A DNA stretch of 64,000 nucleotides from Peribacillus sp. FSL E2-0218 (GTDB taxonomy: Bacteria; Bacillota; Bacilli; Bacillales; DSM-1321). The translations under genes and the position numbers were made by a program. Each line of letters starts with the position of its first letter. The stretch's first letter is position 1. The stretch covers positions 4,281,501 through 4,345,500 of the forward strand of contig NZ_CP150304.1 of NCBI RefSeq assembly GCF_037992945.1, written 5' to 3'. The notes beneath the pieces were generated by a model. It was given only the letters and a program-made list of their open reading frames with translations, was not told where the DNA came from and did no database searches. Below are positions 24,783-33,043 of this stretch, one piece after another.

Positions 24783-24879
24783 TTGTATCTTTTTCTATTT
24801 GTTAGCTAATATGTTAAATTTCCTCCTTAAAGAAAAATTTGCTAAACCAATTTTACCACATTAACCCATTTCCCTTAAT

Positions 24880-24961
24880 GAACTAACCTGTCCCGTTAGT
24901 TCCATAAGAAAAAGCTGCTTTAAAGACAGCTCTGATCTTCAGCTAACGCACCCGTTAATTC
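24880..24961 (-). repeat. Cassette repeat, full length
   Basis: GAACTAACCTGTCCCGTTAG, hairpin AGCTGCTTTAAAGACAGCT, and CTAACGCACCCGTTAATTC. Confidence 0.93.
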
Positions 24962-24965
24962 AACT

Positions 24966-25238
24966 TTATTTCATAAGGAGTGTTTGATGCTGTTTCTTGT
25001 GTAAAAAGCAAGCAAAAAAGTAATCAAAGGGGGAGTGCAACCAGTCTGAACCAACCATTCCACCAATGAAATATAGTGATGGTAGGACAAGTGCAATTCC
25101 ACTAATTAATAATGCTTTCCAAGATTTTTTACATAAACCCCATATAAATAAAATTAATGAAGTTCCAATCAATAGCAAAAAAATAAGCCCCCCCCAAAAG
25201 AAAGCCCATTTATTTTCCCCCGTATTCTTTTGTCTCAA
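24966..25238 (-). CDS. Hypothetical membrane protein, 90 aa
   Basis: Two hydrophobic segments (FFWGGLIFLLLIGTSLILFI, ALLISGIALVLPSLYFIGGM) and an aromatic C-terminal part, FDYFFACFLHKKQHQ. The start is TTG at 25236-25238 with GAAG upstream; weak, so the exact start is uncertain. The stop lies 5 bp from the repeat. No family recognised. Confidence 0.55.
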   Translation of the reverse strand: MRQKNTGENKWAFFWGGLIFLLLIGTSLILFIWGLCKKSWKALLISGIALVLPSLYFIGGMVGSDWLHSPFDYFFACFLHKKQHQTLLMK

Positions 25239-25278
25239 CTTCTATATAATGTTCAATGTTTTCTGTTGGATTCCTATT

Positions 25279-25359
25279 GAAATATCCTGCCCCGTTAGTT
25301 CCATAAGAAAAGGAGCTGCTGATCAGCTCCTGATAATGAAGTAAAGCACCTGTTAGTTC
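25279..25359 (-). repeat. Cassette repeat, full length, GATC-hairpin variant
   Basis: TGAAATATCCTGCCCCGTTAG, perfect hairpin GGAGCTGCTGATCAGCTCC, and AAAGCACCTGTTAGTTC. The same hairpin type occurs at 12164, 51362 and 57211. Confidence 0.9.
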
Positions 25360-25423
25360 ATTAAGACTTATTGTAAATTTGAAATAAATAGTGCAGTAAG
25401 GGGTAATGCCAAAAGATTAAAGA

Positions 25424-25597
25424 TTAGTTTTTCTTATCCTTTTCAAGTAAATCAATAATTCTATCAAGCTTTTGTTCGATATTTTCTGACTTGCTTGGTT
25501 GTTTAGTAATGAGAGAACGAACAAGAAAAAACACCCCAGAAAATAAACCAAATATAAAAATAAGGAAAACTAGTTGATATAACATATCGCCATTCAT
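25424..25597 (-). CDS. DUF4083-like small membrane protein, 57 aa
   Basis: MNGDMLYQLVFLIFIFGLFS places a membrane helix near the N terminus. After a basic loop the tail reads ENIEQKLDRIIDLLEKDKKN, a coiled-coil-like helix characteristic of DUF4083 proteins of Bacillus. GGTAGGAA precedes the ATG. Function unknown. Too short for usual gene finding but well supported by the family-like tail and by its position between two full repeats. Confidence 0.7.
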   Translation of the reverse strand: MNGDMLYQLVFLIFIFGLFSGVFFLVRSLITKQPSKSENIEQKLDRIIDLLEKDKKN

Positions 25598-25673
25598 ATT
25601 AATTCCTACCTTTACAAGTACTGGTATTAGTGTATCATATTTTTTACTGCACAGTTCTTTAACAATTCGCTTA

Positions 25674-25751
25674 TGAAACTAGCCTGCCCCGTAGTTGCAT
25701 AAAGAAGAAGCTGCCGCAGCAACCCCTTATTGAAGTAAAGCACCCGTTAGT
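25674..25751 (-). repeat. Cassette repeat, full length, GCAGC-hairpin variant
   Basis: GAAACTAGCCTGCCCCGTAG, short hairpin GCTGCCGCAGC, AAAGCACCCGTTAGTG. Confidence 0.88.
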
Positions 25752-25767
25752 GAAAGAAGCCAGTTGC

Positions 25768-26205
25768 TTATAATGGCAAACTCATAGTAACTGTTCTTAT
25801 GTTAAATCCCATTTTTTCGTAAAGTTTAATAGCTTGATTCTCTGCAAATGCACTAAGACGGACTTCAGAGTATCCATCTTGTCTTAAATGGTCAATGGCA
25901 GTTCTCATTAACCGTTTAGAAATTCCATTCCCTCTAAATTCTTCTATAACAAATAATTCATAAATAAATCCACTCATCTTATCAGTAAATTGGTCTTTAC
26001 TTGACCCTATAAGAATCCATCCCATTAATTTGTCAGTCTCTGTTGCTATTAAATAATAGCTTCCCTTTTCCAGTAGAGGTTCAACAAGATGTTTGATTTT
26101 TTCGTTTGTAGGTTTTACTTCACCCAATGTGCCATCATATACAGCTTGTGGAGAAAGTAACATAACCTTTTTTAGTTCAGAATCGTTAGGTTTTCTAATA
26201 TCCAT
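25768..26205 (-). CDS. GNAT-family N-acetyltransferase
   Basis: A 145-residue GNAT protein. Motif A, the acetyl-CoA loop, is FRGNGISKRLMRTAI. YELFVIEEF precedes it, and the C-terminal LYEKMGFNIRTV is motif B. It transfers acetyl groups from acetyl-CoA to an amine substrate that cannot be read from the sequence. It is the only gene of its unit, flanked by the repeat at 25674 and a half repeat at 26300. Confidence 0.88.
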   Translation of the reverse strand: MDIRKPNDSELKKVMLLSPQAVYDGTLGEVKPTNEKIKHLVEPLLEKGSYYLIATETDKLMGWILIGSSKDQFTDKMSGFIYELFVIEEFRGNGISKRLMRTAIDHLRQDGYSEVRLSAFAENQAIKLYEKMGFNIRTVTMSLPL

Positions 26206-26299
26206 TAATAATGTCGAGTCCTTTCAATATTCTTTTGTAAATTTTAGCATAATATCCCAATATTCATCTTCCAAATTCTATAATTACTTTGATTTCTTG

Positions 26300-26330
26300 T
26301 TCAACTCTCCTGCCCCGTTAGTTCTATAAG
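26300..26330 (-). repeat. Cassette repeat, left half only
   Basis: TTCAACTCTCCTGCCCCGTTAG followed by TTCTATAAGG. No right half is evident before the sigma-factor operon. Confidence 0.72.
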
Positions 26331-26539
26331 GAAATACCAAAACGGTTTACCTTTTCTGATTAGACCTTGTCAGGCAAGGATTTTTTACTTTTGCTGTACT
26401 GATTCTTAAAATGTTTTCTTTATTTTTAGCTGTACTTCATAATAACAAAGGGATAATTTTAAAAAACAGAAAACCTTCTTATAAGTACAATCGTCTATAA
26501 CTAAAGAAGGAAGTGTGAACTGTTTTGGAGGAGTTAGTG

Positions 26540-27067
26540 TTGAAATGGTCTCAAATGAAAGATGACAAATCCATACTGGATGAAATCATGTCCCTTTATG
26601 GCCAGGATATTCTGCAATTGGTCTATTCGTATGTAAAGGATGCAGTTGTGGCAGAGGACCTGACACAGGAGATTTTCATCAAATGCTATAAGGCTCTGCC
26701 CACTTATAACCAACAATCAAATATAAGGACGTGGCTTTGGAGAATTGCTATTAACCATTGTAAGGATTATAGGAAAAGCTGGTACTTCCGAAATGTTTCG
26801 ACGGCGGAAGAGGAGCAGGAATGGACTTCTACCGATAACGTGGAAGAAAAGGTCATTCAGCAGGATGAAGACATGCAACTTGCTGGTGCAGTCATGGAAC
26901 TGCCAATCCAATATCGCGAGCTCATTTATCTCCATTATTTTCAGGAAATGAAGCTCAAGGAGATTTCTGAAATTACCGGGGTCAAACTTGGAACGGTGAA
27001 GACCCGGATGCGCCAGGCGAAAAGAAGGTTAAAAACCTATTGGGAGGAATCCACCGATGGAAGATAA
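26540..27067 (+). CDS. ECF-type RNA polymerase sigma factor
   Basis: A sigma factor of about 175 residues with regions 2 and 4 only: DAVVAEDLTQEIFIKCYKAL then IRTWLWRIAINHCKDYRK (region 2), and LPIQYRELIYLHYFQEMKLK then EISEITGVKLGTVKTRMRQA (region 4). GGAGGAG lies 6 nt before TTG at 26540 (GTG at 26537 is also possible). The stop overlaps the start of the next gene (ATGGAAGATAA), so translation is coupled to a PadR-like gene. No classical zinc anti-sigma factor follows; one of the next two proteins may fill that role (inference). Confidence 0.92.
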   Translation: MKWSQMKDDKSILDEIMSLYGQDILQLVYSYVKDAVVAEDLTQEIFIKCYKALPTYNQQSNIRTWLWRIAINHCKDYRKSWYFRNVSTAEEEQEWTSTDNVEEKVIQQDEDMQLAGAVMELPIQYRELIYLHYFQEMKLKEISEITGVKLGTVKTRMRQAKRRLKTYWEESTDGR

Positions 27068-27476
27068 ATTATCACGCTTGAAATCGGCTATGAAAAAGCA
27101 TACATTTCTTGATTTGAAATTCACGGAAAATCATAAAAACTCCATCCATACTGCCATCGAAAATCAGGATGTAAGTAAGGAAGAAATCTTGCTTGGTATT
27201 TTCAGATCTTTGGATAAGGAAAAAAGTGGTTATCAAATTAATGAATCTCTATACCAGAAAGGCATCCGTAAATTTGAAAATAACGAAGGCTCCTTGTATG
27301 CTGCCTTGCATGAGCTGGAGAAGGAAGGCTGGCTCCAGTCTTTTTGGGAAACGAAAGAAAGGAAGCTCTATTCCCTGGATGAACGTGCGAAAAAGTGGCT
27401 AAAGAAAAAGGATGCTAATAGTGGTTCCGCTTCTGCTAGTTGGCGGACAGCCTTTGAAGGAGGAAGAAGCGATTGA
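27057..27476 (+). CDS. PadR-like winged-helix protein with N-terminal extension
   Basis: 139 residues. Residues 45-115 form a PadR winged helix (GYQINESLYQKGIRKFENNE, GSLYAALHELEKEGWLQSFW, RKLYSLDERAKKWL). The first 40 residues are a charged helical extension, LSRLKSAMKKHTFLDLKF. It overlaps the sigma gene by 11 bp and the next gene by 4 bp. It may be the repressor of the operon, or the extension may contact the sigma factor; neither can be decided here. Confidence 0.82.
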   Translation: MEDKLSRLKSAMKKHTFLDLKFTENHKNSIHTAIENQDVSKEEILLGIFRSLDKEKSGYQINESLYQKGIRKFENNEGSLYAALHELEKEGWLQSFWETKERKLYSLDERAKKWLKKKDANSGSASASWRTAFEGGRSD

Positions 27477-28747
27477 GAAGCAATCATTTTTTAGATGAGG
27501 TGTCGTCGTATATCCGATCAAAAGAAGCAAAAGAATATATAGCAGCCGAACTAAAAGCCCATCTGCATCAAGCTAAAACTGAACTGGTCCAAAAAGGATA
27601 CACAGAGGATGAAGCAGATGAACTGGCTGTCCGGAATATGGGAAGTCCATCAGACATTGGGCAGAAGATGGACAAGCTGCATCGACCGGCGATTGATTGG
27701 AAACTAATGAGCATGTTTCTGTTCATGTCAGCTACGGGCCTGTTTTTGTTTTGGTTCTTATTTAAGGATGGTAATTCTTTTTCAGTACTGAAGCAGGTAT
27801 ACTCTGTCACAGGAAGTGTAATTATGGCCTGTGTTATTCTATTTTTCGATTATCGGAAATTCCAGAGATGGGGCTGGGTTTTCTTTACGATAGGATGTCT
27901 GATTCTTGTTCAGTTCCAATTTTCCAATGTATTAGTGAACGGCAAGCCTCGAATTAATATTATAGGTTTATTGTCGGTCGATTCGATTGTGGTTCTGCCA
28001 CTTTTTCTGCTTGCATGGGCCGGAATGCTACAATCAAAAAAGATGAATGTTTATTGGGCTGCCATTTTATACGTTTGTTCTACCTTTTTGTTTCTATTTA
28101 CAGTCAACTTGCAGGCGGTGGCGCTTTACTCATTGATGGTTGCTGTAATGGTCTGGAGAAGCAGCCTAAATAAAAGGAAAATCCTTATCACTGCAGCTGT
28201 CCTGCTTACTACTTGTGTTTCGCTTCTGCTTATATTTTCAAAAGATATAAAGACCTATCAATTTGAAAGACTTCTTGCGTTCATTACACCTGAAAAATTC
28301 AGTGAGACATCGGGGTATATGTATTTGAAACTGGAAAAGCTAATTGCTGATGCCGGATGGTTTGGACATTTTGGTTCCCTAGCGAAGATTGATTTTTCAA
28401 ATGAAATGATGACGGATTTTATCTTTGTAACGATTACCTATACGCTCGGCTGGGCCGGGGCCTTACTCATTGGTATGCTTTTTTTATGGTTGATCTGGCG
28501 AATTTCTCGTATATTCCAAACTGTGAAAGACCCATTTGGGAAAATACTTGTTTCCGGCAGTTTTGCCATATTCACTGCACAGGTAACTGTTAGCATCGGA
28601 ATGTCTCTCGGCTTATTACCGATAATAAGCCTATCCCTGCCATTTATGAGTTATGGTGCTTTATCAGCGATGATTAACGCCTTCTTGTTTGGTCTGGTTT
28701 TAAGTGTGTATCACCAAAAAAATATTATACTGATGAAGAAAATTTGA
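27473..28747 (+). CDS. SEDS (FtsW/RodA/SpoVE)-family membrane protein with N-terminal prefix domain
   Basis: 424 residues. Residues 1-65 are a soluble prefix (YIAAELKAHLHQAKTELVQK, ELAVRNMGSP) of the DUF1700/permease-prefix kind. From residue 75 there are about ten helices with SEDS signatures: VNGKPRINIIGLLSVDSIV in place of VNGxxRW, TDFIF with the conserved extracellular Asp near residue 315, and LSLPFMSYGALSAMINAFLF at the end. The Asp is essential for glycan polymerisation in RodA/FtsW, so catalysis is possible. TTG start with AAGGAGG 9 nt upstream. Third gene of the ECF operon. Confidence 0.85.
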   Translation: MRSNHFLDEVSSYIRSKEAKEYIAAELKAHLHQAKTELVQKGYTEDEADELAVRNMGSPSDIGQKMDKLHRPAIDWKLMSMFLFMSATGLFLFWFLFKDGNSFSVLKQVYSVTGSVIMACVILFFDYRKFQRWGWVFFTIGCLILVQFQFSNVLVNGKPRINIIGLLSVDSIVVLPLFLLAWAGMLQSKKMNVYWAAILYVCSTFLFLFTVNLQAVALYSLMVAVMVWRSSLNKRKILITAAVLLTTCVSLLLIFSKDIKTYQFERLLAFITPEKFSETSGYMYLKLEKLIADAGWFGHFGSLAKIDFSNEMMTDFIFVTITYTLGWAGALLIGMLFLWLIWRISRIFQTVKDPFGKILVSGSFAIFTAQVTVSIGMSLGLLPIISLSLPFMSYGALSAMINAFLFGLVLSVYHQKNIILMKKI

Positions 28748-28780
28748 GAGTATGGTACTGTAGCTCATACTCTATTTTCT
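28747..28780 (+). terminator. Terminator of the ECF operon
   Basis: GAGTATG, an 11-nt loop and CATACTC, followed by TATTTT, directly after the operon. Confidence 0.7.
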
Positions 28781-28971
28781 GAAGAAACTAGGAATGGGTA
28801 AAGGCATGAAGCTTTGAAAGATGCAATTAATCATGAGGATAATTATCAGGTGAAAAACCCCTAAAAGTTGAATATATATAGGAACTTATAAATGATTCAG
28901 TAAGTCGATCTATCACAATATAGAACTAATCAAGAGCTATGTGTAGCTTTGAAATAAAGATTGATCAAAAA

Positions 28972-29129
28972 GTCATCCTGCCCCCCATATTAGTGTAAAT
29001 AAAAAGAATCCATTTTGAAAAAAATGATCAAAATGGTTTCTTTTCTTGTGATACAGTATACAGTTATTGTAAAATGATTGCTTTTTTTAGTAAACCTTAA
29101 TGAACTAACGCACCCCTTAGTTCATTAAG
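28972..29129 (-). repeat. Cassette repeat, degenerate left half and well-kept right half, with a hairpin between
   Basis: AGTCATCCTGCCCCCCATATTAG (28972-28994), then a hairpin like the aldo/keto reductase terminator (29005-29045), then GAACTAACGCACCCCTTAGTTC (29102-29123). Confidence 0.6.
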
Positions 29130-29468
29130 AAAACCTGTTTTTTTAGTTTTAATAAAACTTTTTCCCTTTTCTTTATAAGGGAAGGTTCTTCATCCCACCA
29201 TCTTAAGTCACTACCACTATCTATTATTTCTACTGCTATTTTTTTCACATTTTCCTCAAGCCTACCCAATTTCCATTGAATAGCTGCTAATGAAAGCCAA
29301 AACACGGTAGTATCTTCTTCATCAAACTCTTCGGCTTTTAAAGACTGTTCAACTAAAATATTTGTCGCCTCTTCAGAAGAAAAACCCACTGCAATTAAAT
29401 CCTTTATAATGTAACTGCACATCTTCAGCAAAATAATCTGAAAAAATTGCCGTCCCCCAGGTTGCCAT
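29117..29468 (-). pseudogene. DUF4259-family protein, frameshifted
   Basis: Starting at ATG 29466-29468 (GGAGGG upstream) the frame reads MATWGTAIFSDYFAEDVQLH, the classical DUF4259 start, then loses register. The downstream frame continues DLIAVGFSSEEATNILVEQS and VFWLSLAAIQWKLGRLEE, also typical. One extra G at about 29401-29402 (AAAGGATTT for AAAGATTT) causes the shift. Without it a protein of about 116 residues would result. Function of the family unknown. The stop lies in the right half of a cassette repeat. Confidence 0.82.
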
Positions 29469-29531
29469 AATATGCCCTCCAAACCTATAACATTATTTAA
29501 ATAAGTCTATTTCAGCTATTTAACTCTTTCT

Positions 29532-29614
29532 TCAACTATCCTGCCCCTTTAGTTCATTAAGAAAGAGCTACCTTAAAGACAGCTCCGATCTTCAGCTAAC
29601 GCACCTGATAATTT
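29532..29614 (-). repeat. Cassette repeat, full length
   Basis: TCAACTATCCTGCCCCTTTAG, hairpin AGAGCTACC/AGCTCC, CTAACGCACCTGATAATTT. It shows the AACTATC left box, partly compensated by GATAATT on the right. Confidence 0.9.
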
Positions 29615-29638
29615 ACGTTCTTTTGGAAAAGGGGAACT

Positions 29639-29794
29639 TCACCCCAAAATCCATTCATATACGTAGTGTCCGCCTGTACCTATTAAAAAGTATTTAAGAA
29701 AGATCAAAAGTTTATTTGGCTTATCATAATTCACAAATAACATAAATAATCCAAATAAAACCCCAAATCCTAGTGATTGATATAAAAGTGTCAT
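29639..29794 (-). CDS. Small membrane protein, 51 aa
   Basis: MTLLYQSLGFGVLFGLFMLF is a membrane helix, followed by VNYDKPNKLLIFLKYFLIGT and GGHYVYEWILG. It lies alone between two repeats and has a plausible start after a GGACGATTAA leader. No family recognised. Confidence 0.5.
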   Translation of the reverse strand: MTLLYQSLGFGVLFGLFMLFVNYDKPNKLLIFLKYFLIGTGGHYVYEWILG

Positions 29795-30051
29795 TTAATC
29801 GTCCTTAAGCAAAAGTTAATTTTTACAGATAATCTTAGCATATAATTAATATTGATAATAATTGCTAGTCTTCCTTCACTAAAGATTATTTAATATTGAT
29901 ATTGAACCGGTACCGTTTATTTTTCAAGTTAAAGAGTGCGTTTCTGTAGCCAGCAGGAACGTTTTTTTTATTTGAACTCACATTTAATTTAAGTGTATAG
30001 CTTCACACTTTCGGGAGGTCAATTGTCGAATAAAGATCAAACAGCGCTCTT

Positions 30052-30080
30052 GAACTAATCTGCCCGGTTAGTTGATTAAG
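30052..30080 (-). repeat. Cassette repeat, left half only
   Basis: GAACTAATCTGCCCGGTTAG followed by TTGATTAAG; the 25 bp before it match those before the half site at 19048. Confidence 0.78.
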
Positions 30081-30140
30081 GATGATTTAGAATCATGGCA
30101 TGATAAAGGGTCGTTGAGAATTACACGATCTAATATCACA

Positions 30141-30557
30141 TTAATTTCCTTCTGCTAAGTAATAAGGTGTTTTGTCACCTTGGCAACCAATGATTGAGTA
30201 TTTATTTTCTTCAACTACAATTTTCTCGCATTCAAATGTGTTAATTTCTCCACTGCCGTATTCATCTCTAGTGGTATCCTCAGTAACTTCAAGCTGCTCT
30301 CCGTTATATGTTAATTCAGTTAGGATTGGGTCGCCTTCCTTCGTGTAAGCCACCACACGAATACTATCCTTATCCCCTGTTTCTGTATTTTTGATAAATT
30401 CTTTTAACCTAGATTCATTTTCAATATCGCCATTATTCCTATTCACAATATCCGTATCAGAAGGAACAAATTTTTTTGAATCAGTCTCTATATCGGCACA
30501 ACCAACTATAAGCAAAAACATTATGCTGGCAGTTATAAAACTCACATATCTCACCAT
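30141..30557 (-). CDS. DUF4362-domain lipoprotein
   Basis: 138 residues with a lipoprotein signal, SIMFLLIVGCADIE, so Cys20 would be the lipidated residue. The body matches DUF4362: DIVNRNNGDIENESRLKEFI, SIRVVAYTKEGDPILTELTY and a C-terminal disulfide-like pair in FECEKIVVEENKYSIIGC. Such lipoproteins are common in Bacillaceae and of unknown function. GGGGGAG precedes the ATG. Single gene of its unit. Confidence 0.8.
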   Translation of the reverse strand: MVRYVSFITASIMFLLIVGCADIETDSKKFVPSDTDIVNRNNGDIENESRLKEFIKNTETGDKDSIRVVAYTKEGDPILTELTYNGEQLEVTEDTTRDEYGSGEINTFECEKIVVEENKYSIIGCQGDKTPYYLAEGN

Positions 30558-30608
30558 AAACTCCCCCTTTAGTTATATGACGTTATAAATCGTTTTCAGT
30601 TTCACTTT

Positions 30609-30676
30609 TTCAACGGTCCTGCCCCTTTTGTTCCATAAGAAAAGAGCTGCCGAAGCAACTCCCTGATTGATGAATA
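30609..30676 (-). repeat. Cassette repeat, right box eroded
   Basis: TCAACGGTCCTGCCCCTTTTG, hairpin GAGCTGCCGAAGCAACTC, then TGATGAATAAG in place of a normal right box. Confidence 0.75.
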
Positions 30677-30686
30677 AGAACAGTTC

Positions 30687-30860
30687 TTACAATGTCATTA
30701 AATTCACAGTAACGATTATTGCTAGTGAAGCCCATACAAGAAAAAGGATTGCAGCAAGATGCTGGGATGCTTCGTCTTTTATTGCTTTTATAAATGTTAA
30801 TATAAAGCTATATCCAATAATGAAAAATAAAATTGCATATAAGAAAAACAATAGATACAT
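30687..30860 (-). CDS. Small membrane protein, 57 aa
   Basis: Two helices, MYLLFFLYAILFFIIGYSFI and HLAAILFLVWASLAIIVTVN, joined by a charged loop, FIKAIKDEASQ. AAAGGAA lies about 8 nt before the ATG. Unknown function. It lies upstream of the repeat at 30609, with its stop about 10 bp from it. Confidence 0.62.
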   Translation of the reverse strand: MYLLFFLYAILFFIIGYSFILTFIKAIKDEASQHLAAILFLVWASLAIIVTVNLMTL

Positions 30861-30945
30861 TATACATTCCTTTCGTTATACGTTAGATCTATAATGCTTG
30901 CAGCAGAAACTGTATGATAAAATATGACGCGAAAAACAAAAATTA

Positions 30946-31152
30946 TTAGGAGCCTGCTGCCATAGCCATTCCGATGATTATTAGAAGGAAACCTAACAAA
31001 ATTACGCCACTTCCTAATGAAAAAATGAAATCAAATACAAATGAAATGGTACTAAATGTTTTATTTTTATATGTTTTTGCTACATTAACAAAATAAAAGA
31101 TAGCCAAAACAATAAGAAGTAAACCCACTAAAGATAATAATGACCAAATCAT
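30946..31152 (-). CDS. Hypothetical membrane protein, 68 aa
   Basis: Two hydrophobic helices (WSLLSLVGLLLIVLAIFYFV, VILLGFLLIIIGMAMAAGS) and a basic loop, VAKTYKNKTF. GGAGAG lies 7 nt before the ATG at 31150-31152. The 31188 gene ends about 35 bp upstream in the same direction, so the two are probably co-transcribed. No family recognised. Confidence 0.62.
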   Translation of the reverse strand: MIWSLLSLVGLLLIVLAIFYFVNVAKTYKNKTFSTISFVFDFIFSLGSGVILLGFLLIIIGMAMAAGS

Positions 31153-31187
31153 ATGAACACTCTCCACAATCTTTGTTTTAAATGACT

Positions 31188-31781
31188 CTAATCTGTTATT
31201 GCCTTAGTTTGAACAGAGTTACATAACCTAGGATCAGAAAGTAACTCTGTTAATTCGCTTAAATATAAATAATGTTTATCGCATTGTGAGGAATTAGGTA
31301 TTCTTTCACCCTTATTCATCATTTCTAACATTGGAGAGGAAAGAAGAACTTCAACGATAAGTAAATCCGGTTCTGCTAAGTTCATTTTGAAGCCTGCAAA
31401 TACATCTTCTTGTTTTATGTCTTTAACAGTTTGAATTAGACTTTGTAACTTAGTAACACTAATCGTTAATTTTATTAAAGGAAAACATCTTACCGTAGGG
31501 TTTTTTACTATCTTTCTATTCCTATAATCATAAACGAAATAAAACTTATCCTGATATTGATTCCGTTTTTTAAATTCATTAGTTAGTAAGTAATATTGGT
31601 CAGTAAGTCCAGTTGATAATTGAGACTCTTCTACCCCTACCAATAACGTCAGATTTTCTGGGGAAGAAATTGATATCGTGGTTATTGAGTTTTTTGATAT
31701 TTTGGAGTTATATTCCATTAATTCACTTAGCTGAGGATTCGATAACTCACCTGCATGGATTCCTATCAGGTATTGATTCAT
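31188..31781 (-). CDS. Hypothetical protein, 197 aa
   Basis: A soluble mixed alpha/beta protein starting MNQYLIGIHAGELSNPQLSE, with beta-rich stretches such as LTLLVGVEESQLS and DKFYFVYDYRNRKIV and a C-terminal HYLYLSELTELLSDPRL. AAAGGAG precedes the ATG. I do not recognise a family. It is the first gene of a unit with the 68-aa membrane protein. Confidence 0.6.
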   Translation of the reverse strand: MNQYLIGIHAGELSNPQLSELMEYNSKISKNSITTISISSPENLTLLVGVEESQLSTGLTDQYYLLTNEFKKRNQYQDKFYFVYDYRNRKIVKNPTVRCFPLIKLTISVTKLQSLIQTVKDIKQEDVFAGFKMNLAEPDLLIVEVLLSSPMLEMMNKGERIPNSSQCDKHYLYLSELTELLSDPRLCNSVQTKAITD

Positions 31782-31842
31782 ATTCTACACACTCCTTTTA
31801 TACTTACTAAGTAAATACGATATGTAAAAAAAAAATCCTTCT

Positions 31843-31926
31843 TCATCACACCTGCCCCGTTAGTTCCATAAAAAAAGCTGCCTTAAGGACAGCTCTAATC
31901 TTCAGCTAACGCACCCGTTAGTTCAT
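31843..31926 (-). repeat. Cassette repeat, full length
   Basis: CATCACACCTGCCCCGTTAG, hairpin AGCTGCCTTAAGGACAGCT, CTAACGCACCCGTTAGTTC. The stop codon of the 31918 gene lies in the right box. Confidence 0.93.
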
Positions 31927-32757
31927 TAAGCCTTTTTTCTTTTCTTCCAGTCTGTCACTTAATTCGTTAAAGGTCTGAACTACCTCAGGCATTGATAATT
32001 TTTTTGCTAATAAATTCCCTTTTTCGATTGATTTAGAAGCTTCTTCAAATAAATTTGCTTTAATTTGAGCATCTGCAAGGCAATACCAATAAAACCAAGC
32101 ATCCATTTTTAAAATTTTATCCTTATAGAAATTTTCAATTATAGGGTAGTATTTAGGATATGAATCTTTATCAAAAACCAATTTTTCACCATTCCATTTT
32201 AATACATCTACTAAATAACTTTCACCAATATACGATTGCCAGGTAGCTAAACTGACTTTTTTATTTTGGTTCAATAAGTCTATCTCAAAATAAGGAACAT
32301 CTGCAATTTTCTTTAATGAATTATTAACCCATTTGAAAATTTCAAGTTTGTTTCCTGCAGCTGCACCAATTGAAACACCGAATAAATATTCTTTTGTACC
32401 ATCACCAGTAATATCAGCTAAACCTGAAAAATCCAAACCAACTCCTTGAGCTTTTGTTTCCCAAACATTATTAACCTTTTTTAGTACCATTACTCCAAAC
32501 TCGGAAGGATTAGGTTGTTCTTTTGCTTTAATTTCAAAAGTAGCGATTATTTCTTTTTGCCCATCGTGGTTAAAATCATAAAGTTGAATTGGCTGTGTGG
32601 AGAAAGGTTTTTCAGGGTTTACAAGTAACGAGTTCGATGGTTTAAACTTCTTAACAATGTTCATTATATCTTTTTCCTGGTTTTCGTTAGCATGAACAAA
32701 TATCGGTGATAGATTTAATGTCACCAATATTAAGGTAAATTGCATTATTTTCTTCAT
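31918..32757 (-). CDS. Secreted FG-GAP/VCBS-type repeat protein
   Basis: About 279 residues with a signal peptide (MKKIMQFTLILVTLNLSPIF, cleaved near VHA-NEN). Two FG-GAP-like calcium loops are visible: YDFNHDGQKEIIA and ADITGDGTKEYLFG. The C-terminal 80 residues are helical, with a TPR-like WYCLADAQIKANLFEEASKS. It is probably an extracellular or wall-associated protein of unknown ligand. AAGGGG lies 9 nt before the ATG at 32755-32757. The last codons (GLMN and TAA) lie within the cassette repeat. Confidence 0.75.
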   Translation of the reverse strand: MKKIMQFTLILVTLNLSPIFVHANENQEKDIMNIVKKFKPSNSLLVNPEKPFSTQPIQLYDFNHDGQKEIIATFEIKAKEQPNPSEFGVMVLKKVNNVWETKAQGVGLDFSGLADITGDGTKEYLFGVSIGAAAGNKLEIFKWVNNSLKKIADVPYFEIDLLNQNKKVSLATWQSYIGESYLVDVLKWNGEKLVFDKDSYPKYYPIIENFYKDKILKMDAWFYWYCLADAQIKANLFEEASKSIEKGNLLAKKLSMPEVVQTFNELSDRLEEKKKGLMN

Positions 32758-33043
32758 CAAGTTTGTCCCCTTATACCGGTATGGATTTATAATTCCCTAT
32801 TATCGCTTTGTATATTATGGACTTTATTTATAAAACAATTATGGAACTAAACTGCCCCTTTAGTTCATTAAGCAAAAAGGCCACCAAATGGCAGCCATTG
32901 TTCTCAAGCTAAACCAGCTAATAGGAAGTCAATATTTTTCTCTAAAATTTTCATTTCCCTTATGATATACTATTTTTGTTCATGACAAATAACCCTCCAA
33001 AACCCTTTTGGAAGGATTTTTCTCTGTTTCACAAAATCGTTAA

